Of a DNA stretch of 64,000 nt, positions 17,236 through 25,025 are shown piece after piece (the stretch's first letter is position 1; each line of letters starts with the position of its first letter). The notes under the pieces are model-generated. The model was given only the letters and a program-made list of their open reading frames with translations. It searched no databases and was not told the origin of the DNA. Origin of the DNA: JAGPUQ01 sp050250395 (GTDB taxonomy: Bacteria; Pseudomonadota; Gammaproteobacteria; Pseudomonadales; Porticoccaceae); the NCBI GenBank assembly GCA_050250395.1, contig JBFWOQ010000014.1, forward strand, positions 8,464-72,463. The letters run 5' to 3'. A program made the position numbers and the translations under genes.

Positions 17236-17799
17236 ATGATCCCAGGTCCTCTTTTCGTGCCCCGCCAACGCCCGGGCACGGCGTCTCGCATCTGGCTGCT
17301 GGCGTTGCTGGTGACGTTGACGGGCAGCGGCTGCGGCTGGCATCTGCGCGGCCAGGGCGACGCCCCTCAGAATATCGACAGCCTCCACATCGGTGGGCGC
17401 CCGATCGATAACGAACTGAGGAGCGAACTGGAGCGCAATTTGCTGGCGCTCGATATCGATCTGCAAGCCAGCGCCAAGGAAGCGCAGTACAGCCTGGTAT
17501 TCCTGGACCAGCGCTCGAAACGGCGTACCGCAACCATCAGCGGCCAGGCCCGTATCTCCGAGCGTGAGCTCATCGAAGAACTGAAATTCACGGTGCTCGC
17601 CGCGGATGGTACCGAAGTGATCCCGCCCACCACGGTCAGCGACGAGCGCATATTCGAGTACGACGAGAACAACGTCCTTGCCACCGACGACGAAGCCCGG
17701 CTGCTGCGCCGGGAGATGCGTGCCAGCCTGGTGCGCCAGCTGATCAACCACCTGCAGCGGGTCGGGCCGCGCGTTGCCGGCGATGCAGCTGCTCCCTGA
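17236..17799 (+). CDS. lptE: LPS-assembly lipoprotein LptE
   Basis: LptE is the outer-membrane lipoprotein that plugs the LptD barrel and helps insert lipopolysaccharide. The 187-residue protein has a signal peptide with a hydrophobic stretch at 19-28 and a lipobox ending GSGC, so Cys33 should be acylated. GWHLRGQGD follows, the usual LptE mature start. A Gly at -3 of the lipobox is slightly unusual. The partner lptD is at 25026. The gene lies between leuS and holA, the classic location, and its last 17 bases overlap holA. Confidence 0.93.
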   Translation: MIPGPLFVPRQRPGTASRIWLLALLVTLTGSGCGWHLRGQGDAPQNIDSLHIGGRPIDNELRSELERNLLALDIDLQASAKEAQYSLVFLDQRSKRRTATISGQARISERELIEELKFTVLAADGTEVIPPTTVSDERIFEYDENNVLATDDEARLLRREMRASLVRQLINHLQRVGPRVAGDAAAP

Positions 17800-18847
17800 A
17801 GCCCTGGAAGCCCATCTCGACGCCAGTCTGGCGTCCGCCTATCTGCTGAGCGGTGACGAGCCGCTGCTGATGCAGGAAAGCGCGGACCGGATTCGTGCGG
17901 CCGCGCGCGCGCGTGGTTTTACCGAACGTCAGGTCCACCACGCCGATGGCCGTCAGTTCGATTGGAACGCCCTGCTGGCCGAGGCCGGCGCGCGTTCATT
18001 GTTCGCCGAGCGCAAGATCCTGGAGATCCGCCTCGCCACCGCCAAGCCGGGAGAGCAGGGCAGCAAGGCACTGGTCGAGCTGTGCCGCCTTGCCGGCGAC
18101 GAACTGCTGCTGCTGGTGATCGCCCCCAAACTGGATCGCAGTGCGCAAGGTTCCGTCTGGGTCAAGGCCCTGGCCCAGACCGGAGCACAGCTCCAGATCT
18201 GGCCGGTCGACCGCGCCGGGCTCCCACAATGGATCACCACGCGGCTGCGTCACGCGGGTCTCGCCGTGAGTCGCCCCGCGGCGGAACTGCTGGCGGAGCG
18301 GGTCGAGGGCAATCTGCTCGCCGCCGCGCAGGAAATCGAGAAACTGCGGCTGCTCGCGCCCGCGGGGGAACTCGACGCGGATGCCATATCCACCGCGGTG
18401 GCGGATTCAGCGCGCTTCAACATCTTCAAGCTCGCCGACCAGGCGCTGGCGGGTAACACCCAGGCCGCCTGCCGCTCGCTGCGCGGCCTCCACGCGGAGG
18501 GGGTGGAACCGGCCGTGGTGCTCTGGGCGCTGGCGCGGGATGCGCTGATCATCGCGCGGCTGCACGGCGCCGGGCGCGCGCAACAGGAGCAGATTTTCCG
18601 GGACGCCAGGGTGTGGGACAGCCGCAAGGATCTGCTGCGCGATATCGCCCGGCGCATCCGCCCGGCGCAAATCAATCTGCTGCTGCGCCAGCTGGCGGGC
18701 GTTGATCGCGCCATCAAGGGGGTGCGCGACGCGTCGCCCTGGGACGAGCTCCTCGATATCCTGCTGTCCCTGTGCGGACGCAACGCCATCCATCCCGCCA
18801 ATCTGCGCCTCGGCCTGGAACAGGGGCGCCGGGGCGCGCAAGCCTGA
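17783..18847 (+). CDS. holA: DNA polymerase III subunit delta
   Basis: Delta is the wrench of the clamp loader that opens the beta sliding clamp. The protein has 354 residues from the chosen ATG (MQLLPEALEAHLDASL). It shows the HolA pattern YLLSGDEPLLMQESADRIR near the N-terminus, LEIRLATAKPGEQGSKAL, and the C-terminal collar region ALARDALIIARLHG. A TTG three codons upstream is a weaker start. It overlaps lptE. Its last bases form one arm of a hairpin shared with the convergent DUF815 gene. Confidence 0.95.
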   Translation: MQLLPEALEAHLDASLASAYLLSGDEPLLMQESADRIRAAARARGFTERQVHHADGRQFDWNALLAEAGARSLFAERKILEIRLATAKPGEQGSKALVELCRLAGDELLLLVIAPKLDRSAQGSVWVKALAQTGAQLQIWPVDRAGLPQWITTRLRHAGLAVSRPAAELLAERVEGNLLAAAQEIEKLRLLAPAGELDADAISTAVADSARFNIFKLADQALAGNTQAACRSLRGLHAEGVEPAVVLWALARDALIIARLHGAGRAQQEQIFRDARVWDSRKDLLRDIARRIRPAQINLLLRQLAGVDRAIKGVRDASPWDELLDILLSLCGRNAIHPANLRLGLEQGRRGAQA

Positions 18848-18871
18848 CCGCAACGCTCGTCAGGCTTGCGC
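18836..18871. terminator. Hairpin formed by the matching 3' ends of holA and the DUF815 gene
   Basis: A perfect 13-bp inverted repeat (arms 18836-18848 and 18859-18871, ten-base loop) covers the stop codons of both convergent genes. Both genes end with the same 12 bases, GCGCAAGCCTGA. No T-run follows on either side, so it may act as a bidirectional pause or 3'-end stabiliser rather than a strong intrinsic terminator. Confidence 0.55.
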
Positions 18872-19639
18872 CGGGGCGCTGCGATTGCGCCAGGCGTTCG
18901 CGAACTGGCGCGCGGTGCGCCCGCTGCGCGATGCCCGTGTCATCGCGAACTGGCGCGCCGCCAGGTGCAGCCCGGCACGGTCCCCACCGTCGTCGCCACA
19001 CAGATGATCCACGATGGCGAGATACTGTTCCTGGCTGTTGGGATAAAAGGAGAGCCAGAGTCCAAAGCGGTCGGCCAGGGACAGTTTTTCCTCGATCGCG
19101 TCACCGTAATGCAGCTCGCCCGCGACGATCGCTACACCCTGATTGTCCGACGTCGGCTCGGCCACCAGATGGCGCCGATTCGACGTGGCATAGACCAGCA
19201 CGTTTTCCGGCGGCAGCTCGATGGAGCCTTCCAGCACACTCTTGAGGTGCTTGTAGAGGGTTTCGTCGGCCTCGAAGGAGAGATCGTCGCAGAACACGAT
19301 AAAGCGCTGAGGCAGCTCGTGGATCCCGTCGACCACGTCCGGCAGATCGGCAAGATCGGCCTTGTCGATCTCGATTACGCGCAGACCCTCGGCGGCATAA
19401 TCATTCAGCAGCGCCTTGACGAGCGACGATTTTCCGGTCCCACGACTGCCCCACAGCAGCGCATTGCGCGCCGGTCGACCGGCGAGAAAGTCTTCGGTGT
19501 TGCGCACCAGATCGCCCTTTTGTGCATCGATGCCGAGCAGGTCGTCGAGGCGGATCGGATCGAGCCGGCGCACTGCGCGGAGACCGGCGGCATGGGGACG
19601 CCAGACCGCCGCCAGAGTGTGATTCCAGTTTATCGACAT
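18860..19639 (-). CDS. DUF815 family P-loop ATPase
   Basis: A 259-residue AAA-like ATPase of the DUF815 family. Walker A is GSRGTGKSS (about 64-72) and Walker B is RFIVFCDDLSF (about 112-122), followed by sensor-type residues in NVLVYATSNRRHLV. The N-terminus (LDPIRLDDLLGIDAQKGDLVRNTEDFLAG) is typical of the family. Function is not established; the fold suggests a remodelling ATPase. It is convergent with holA, and its first ten bases overlap the end of the VanZ-like gene, so the two are likely co-transcribed. Confidence 0.9.
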   Translation of the reverse strand: MSINWNHTLAAVWRPHAAGLRAVRRLDPIRLDDLLGIDAQKGDLVRNTEDFLAGRPARNALLWGSRGTGKSSLVKALLNDYAAEGLRVIEIDKADLADLPDVVDGIHELPQRFIVFCDDLSFEADETLYKHLKSVLEGSIELPPENVLVYATSNRRHLVAEPTSDNQGVAIVAGELHYGDAIEEKLSLADRFGLWLSFYPNSQEQYLAIVDHLCGDDGGDRAGLHLAARQFAMTRASRSGRTARQFANAWRNRSAPAQA

Positions 19640-20016
19640 CGCCTTTCACTCCGCTGTTCGACCAGCGACCACGCCGGCCACCGCTGCCGTGCCACCCGCA
19701 GCAGCGCGGCGCCCAGCACGAGCCCCAGCGCATTGGCCACCACGTCAGCCAAGGACATGGTTCGGTAGGGCGTCAGGGACTGCAACCATTCGATCGCGAC
19801 ACCATAGGCCAGCAGCGCTGCCGGCAGCCGCCATCTCGCGTCGGGAAACGACACGCCACCCCACAGGTAAAAGCTGACGTAAGCGGCCATATGCAGCAGT
19901 TTGTCCTGTCCCGAAAACCACTCCTCGGCGGTGATCGGGCGCAGCGCGATCCAGGTCGCAAGCGTCAGCGCAACCCCGAAACCGGCGCGCAACGGGTACT
20001 GCCAACTCGGTAGCAT
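19630..20016 (-). CDS. VanZ-like family membrane protein
   Basis: A 128-residue protein with three to four membrane helices and the VanZ-like signature: DKLLHMAAYVSFYL, YGVAIEWLQSLTPYRTMSLADVVANALGLVLGA. In VanZ-type proteins the Asp-Lys-His and Glu...Arg...Asp-Asn residues are conserved; the role is unknown apart from teicoplanin resistance in one enterococcal member. The start was set at MLPSWQYP because 44 upstream in-frame codons lack similarity and overlap a promoter-like site. No antibiotic-resistance role is implied. Confidence 0.82.
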   Translation of the reverse strand: MLPSWQYPLRAGFGVALTLATWIALRPITAEEWFSGQDKLLHMAAYVSFYLWGGVSFPDARWRLPAALLAYGVAIEWLQSLTPYRTMSLADVVANALGLVLGAALLRVARQRWPAWSLVEQRSERRCR

Positions 20017-20044
20017 GGGTATCCCGCAGGTTCGAGGTGCGGGC

Positions 20045-20050
20045 ATTATA
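20045..20050 (-). promoter_or_regulatory. Candidate -10 box for the VanZ-like/DUF815 pair
   Basis: On the minus strand TATAAT stands 28 bases before the VanZ-like start, in the 184-bp divergent gap before the acyl-CoA synthetase. The region 17-18 bp upstream has only a three-of-six match to a -35 box. The rest of the gap shows no other clear signal except a weak TATTAA near 20173 facing the synthetase gene. Confidence 0.4.
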
Positions 20051-20200
20051 GGGTGCATACCGACCCGAATTCGACGCGACGGCAACGACGACAGCCTGGC
20101 GAATTTGCCGAACGCGATAGTACTTGTTACCCTTTTCCGGCTCTGCACACTGTCCGCGTTTTGTCCACTCCATATTAATGAGAACGTTAGCGAGGTTGTT

Positions 20201-21739
<1,539 letters not shown>

Positions 21740-21752
21740 CCGCTGCAAAACG

Positions 21753-21795
21753 GGCAACAAAAAAGGGGGTGTTCATAACCCCCTTTTTTGTTGCC
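21753..21795. terminator. Strong bidirectional Rho-independent terminator
   Basis: A perfect 18-bp stem with a seven-base loop lies between the convergent synthetase and aminotransferase genes. Its arms hold GGCAAC, six A, five G and T, and the exact complement. The A-run of one arm and T-run of the other place a U-tract behind a G/C core in both directions. Confidence 0.92.
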
Positions 21796-21836
21796 TGCGA
21801 TTTCCGTTCCTGTGGTTGCTTTCTCGGCTGCGGCCG

Positions 21837-23033
21837 TCAGCTTGCCAACACCGTCGCCAGCGCTTCCACCACATAGTCCGCATTGGCCTGACTGAGGCCC
21901 GCGACATTGATGCGACTGGAATTGACCATGTAGATGCTGTATTCGTCGATCAGGCGCATCACCTGTTCGGCGCTGAGGCCCAGAAACGAAAACATTCCGC
22001 GTTCGCGCTCGACAAAAGAAAAATCCCGGTCGACGCCGCGCGCGCGCAGCTTGTTGTTCAACAACCTGCGCAGGCCGTTGATGCGGTCGCGCATCACATC
22101 CAGCTCATCGCGCCACTGCCCGACAAGCGCCGGATCGTTGAGGATCTCGGCGACGATGGCGCCGCCATGGGAGGGCGGCATCGAGTAAATGCCGCGCACG
22201 ATATTGTTGACGTGACTGACCGTGATCTCGGCCCGTTGCGAGTTCTGTCCCAGCACCGACAGGCTGCCGACCCGCTCGCGGTAGAGGCCGAAATTCTTCG
22301 AGCAGGAGCTTGCCACCAGCATCTCGGGGAGACGCTCCGCGAGCAAGCGCAGACCCTGGGCATCCACCTCCAGCCCGTCGCCCAGGCCCTGATACGCTAG
22401 ATCCACAAAGGGGAGGAAACCGCGTTTTTCCGCGACCTCGGCCACCGCGTGCCACTGCTCCAGGCTCAGATCCGCGCCACAGGGGTTGTGGCAGCAGCCG
22501 TGCAACAACACCACGTCTCCCGCGCCGGCTTCCGCCAGCGCCGACAGCATGGCATCGAAGCGCAGGACACTCTGCTCGCGGTCGTAGTAGGGGTATTCGC
22601 GAATCCGCAGCCCGGCATTGCCCAGCAGCGGGATATGGTTGGCCCAGGTGGGATCGCTGACCCAGATCGTGGTTTCGGGGGCCGCGCGCCTGAGCAGCTC
22701 GGCACCGACACGCAGCGCGCCGCAGCCGCCCGGGGTCAGCACGGTCGCCACCCGGGCGTCGGCGAGTACCGGATGCTGCGCACCGAAAATCAGGTCCTTG
22801 ATCGCAACATTGAACTCAGGAACGCCGGCGGGTCCGATGTAGGACTTGGTCTCTTCGCTGGCGAACACGCGCGCTTCCGCCGCCTTGACGGCGCCCATGA
22901 TGGGCGTATGGCCGGTCTCATCCTTGTAGACCCCGACGCCGAGATCGACCTTGTGCGGATTAGGGTCAGCGCGAAAGTCCGCCAGCAAACGCAAAATGGG
23001 ATCTGGCGGATAGGGTTCCAGGGCAGTGAACAT
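21837..23033 (-). CDS. Aromatic amino acid (aspartate/tyrosine-type) aminotransferase
   Basis: A 398-residue class I PLP aminotransferase close in length and motifs to TyrB/AspC. It starts MFTALEPYPPDPILRLLADF. The PLP lysine is Lys246 in SSCSKNFGLYRERVG. Other pocket residues are visible: Trp130, Asn183, Asp211, Tyr214 and Arg254. It should interconvert aromatic amino acids or aspartate with their oxo acids using 2-oxoglutarate. The start was chosen at 23033, since 33 upstream in-frame codons lack similarity. It is single, facing the synthetase gene across the terminator. TyrB versus AspC cannot be settled by reading. Confidence 0.93.
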   Translation of the reverse strand: MFTALEPYPPDPILRLLADFRADPNPHKVDLGVGVYKDETGHTPIMGAVKAAEARVFASEETKSYIGPAGVPEFNVAIKDLIFGAQHPVLADARVATVLTPGGCGALRVGAELLRRAAPETTIWVSDPTWANHIPLLGNAGLRIREYPYYDREQSVLRFDAMLSALAEAGAGDVVLLHGCCHNPCGADLSLEQWHAVAEVAEKRGFLPFVDLAYQGLGDGLEVDAQGLRLLAERLPEMLVASSCSKNFGLYRERVGSLSVLGQNSQRAEITVSHVNNIVRGIYSMPPSHGGAIVAEILNDPALVGQWRDELDVMRDRINGLRRLLNNKLRARGVDRDFSFVERERGMFSFLGLSAEQVMRLIDEYSIYMVNSSRINVAGLSQANADYVVEALATVLAS

Positions 23034-23162
23034 GATGGTCTCTGTGGTCGGACGTCTGGGAAATGACTGGACACCTGGGTCGACATCGCAGCGGCCGAGG
23101 CGAAACCGGCGCGCGCCTGCGAGGCAGTCCAAAGCATCCCGCCTCGGGCCGTCATTGTAGCG

Positions 23163-23888
23163 TCAAATCCGGCTTTCGCCCCGACATCCGGCCACCGCCG
23201 CTGATGCTTCTCCACCCGCCAGTTGCTGCTCCAATAGAGCCAGGCGCTGCGGCGTGCCCACATCGCTCCACAGCCCGGTATGCAGTTCGCCACTGACAGC
23301 GCCGGCAGCGATCGCCCGCCGCAGTGCGTCACGCAGGGGAAACACCGCGCCATCCGGAAAATCGGCCACCAGTTCCGGCGCGAGCACGCCCAGGCCGCTG
23401 AACGTGAAGCTCACCGCCGCGGAATCGCGCGGTCGCACCATCCCGCCGGCATCCAGACCGTAATCGCCGTCGGGGTTGTGGGTCGGGTTGGGCACCAGAA
23501 CCAGGTGCGCGAGCATCGTTGATGACAGTGCACGCGGCAGATGGGCGTAACAGTAATCGCTCCAGATGTCGGCGCTTATCGCCACAAAGGGACCTGGACC
23601 CAGCAGCGGCAGGGCGCGGCGAATGCCACCGCCGGTCTCCAGCGGCTCGCTTTCCCGCGACCACTGGATGCGCGCACCGAGCGCCGCCCCATCGCCCAGT
23701 CGCCGCTCGATCAGCTCGCCCAGCCAGGATGTGTTGATCACCAGCTCGTCGATGCCGACCGCTCCGAGCTTGTCGATGTGGTATTCGATCAGGGACTTGC
23801 CGGCTACCGGCACCAGCGCCTTCGGCAAATGATCGGTCAAGGGTCGCAGGCGCTTGCCCAGGCCCGCCGCGAGAATCATGGCGCGCAT
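23163..23888 (-). CDS. murU: N-acetylmuramate-1-phosphate uridylyltransferase MurU
   Basis: MurU makes UDP-MurNAc from MurNAc-1-phosphate, in the recycling route that bypasses de novo synthesis. The 241-residue nucleotidyltransferase starts MRAMILAAGLGKRLRPLT, followed by KALVPVAGKSLIEY. It has ADIWSDY in the metal-binding region and SDVGTPQRL near the end. An ATG nine bases later (23879) overlaps the upstream kinase by ATGA and is an alternative start. Pairing with an AmgK-type kinase just upstream, divergent from lptD, is the arrangement known in Pseudomonas and supports the specific name. Confidence 0.88.
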   Translation of the reverse strand: MRAMILAAGLGKRLRPLTDHLPKALVPVAGKSLIEYHIDKLGAVGIDELVINTSWLGELIERRLGDGAALGARIQWSRESEPLETGGGIRRALPLLGPGPFVAISADIWSDYCYAHLPRALSSTMLAHLVLVPNPTHNPDGDYGLDAGGMVRPRDSAAVSFTFSGLGVLAPELVADFPDGAVFPLRDALRRAIAAGAVSGELHTGLWSDVGTPQRLALLEQQLAGGEASAAVAGCRGESRI

Positions 23889-24961
23889 GATTCTCCTGCT
23901 CGCTGCCAAGGCGAATACCAGGGCTGATCGGCCAGTGGTGGCAACAGGCGGCCCTCGAACCAGGCCGCGAAGGGGCGGGTTTCGGGGTAGCGCGCGGCTA
24001 CCTCCAGTACATAACGGATCACCAGCGGGAGATCCTTCAGGTAGCCGGACTTGCCGTCGCGCAGCCATAGCCGGCAGAAAATGCCCAGCACCTTGATATG
24101 GCGTTGCAACCCCATGAAATCGAACCAGCGCGCGAACTGGTCTGTTTCGACTTGCAGCAGACCGGTCTGTTGCGCCGCCGCCAGGTATTGGTCGCGATAA
24201 CGGACCAGATCGGCTTCCGGCAACCGGTGATAACAGTCGCGCAGCAGCGACACCGGATCGTAGCTGACGGGGCCGACCACCGCGTCCTGAAAATCCACGA
24301 TGCCCACATCGCCATCATCGAGCAACAACAGGTTACGGCTGTGGTAATCGCGGTGCACGACCACCCGGGGCTGGCCGCCCGCGCTCTCGATCAACAGATC
24401 GAACAGGTCGGCGAGCAGGGCCTGCTCCTCGGGAGCCAGCGCGATTTTCAGCAAGGCCTGAACGAACCAGCGGGGAAACAGCGCCATCTCGTCCCGCAGC
24501 AGCGCAGCGCTGTACGCCGGGAACACCGCCGGATCGCACGCCGTTGTCTGGATCCTTGCCAGCGCGTCGAGTGCGGCGCCGTAGCGAAGATCGCGGTTGG
24601 CGGCGGCGAGTCCCACCAGCATCAAGGCGTCGCCCAGATCCTCCTGGGCCACGAAACCACGTCGATAATCGACCGCATGGACGCGGGGCACGTGGGCTCC
24701 GGAACGTGCCAGAGCCAGCCCCTTGGTGACAAACGCCAGGGTATTTTCCGTCGCGGGAGGGGCATACGTAGCGATCAACGACGGTCGTGACACGGCGCGG
24801 TAGTACTGACGAAATCCGGCGTCACCCCGTAGCGGCATCAATTCCAGCGGCAGATCTGCCGCTACTCCGCCGGGCAGGCAGTCGCCCAGCCAACCCGCCA
24901 ACTGCTGGTGATGCGCCACAAGCCGGCCCCGAGAATCCCAAACCCATTCTACTCCAGACAT
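23876..24961 (-). CDS. amgK: N-acetylmuramate/N-acetylglucosamine kinase AmgK
   Basis: AmgK phosphorylates the anomeric position of MurNAc or GlcNAc released from old peptidoglycan and feeds MurU. The 361-residue protein has the aminoglycoside-phosphotransferase fold: catalytic loop HRDYHSRN (203-210) and metal-binding DFQD (223-226). The ATG at 24961 is the first Met; a GTG about 14 codons on is possible, as the first residues look weakly conserved. It overlaps murU and is divergent from lptD by 64 bp. Identity leans on the murU neighbour, since phosphotransferases of this family vary in substrate. Confidence 0.87.
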   Translation of the reverse strand: MSGVEWVWDSRGRLVAHHQQLAGWLGDCLPGGVAADLPLELMPLRGDAGFRQYYRAVSRPSLIATYAPPATENTLAFVTKGLALARSGAHVPRVHAVDYRRGFVAQEDLGDALMLVGLAAANRDLRYGAALDALARIQTTACDPAVFPAYSAALLRDEMALFPRWFVQALLKIALAPEEQALLADLFDLLIESAGGQPRVVVHRDYHSRNLLLLDDGDVGIVDFQDAVVGPVSYDPVSLLRDCYHRLPEADLVRYRDQYLAAAQQTGLLQVETDQFARWFDFMGLQRHIKVLGIFCRLWLRDGKSGYLKDLPLVIRYVLEVAARYPETRPFAAWFEGRLLPPLADQPWYSPWQRAGESCAP

Positions 24962-24992
24962 TGGACGCGTCTAAAACCCGGGGCAGTTCGGG

Positions 24993-24998
24993 TACAAT
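24993..24998 (+). promoter_or_regulatory. Candidate -10 box upstream of lptD
   Basis: TACAAT lies 27 bases before the lptD GTG in the short lptD/amgK gap. There is no good -35 at the normal spacing (a TTGGAC at 24961 is 26 bp away). An AAGAG ribosome binding site follows at 25013-25017. Confidence 0.35.
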
Positions 24999-25025
24999 GC
25001 CGGCGGCAAACCAAGAGCAATCCGA

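Noticed and set aside
14691..17291. 866-codon open frame on the minus strand opposite leuS
   Set aside because: Antisense shadow of a complete leucyl-tRNA synthetase. Low-complexity translation and no ribosome binding site.
19630..20016. Glycopeptide resistance role for the VanZ-like protein
   Set aside because: VanZ-like proteins are widespread, no vanHAX genes are near, and the host is Gram-negative.
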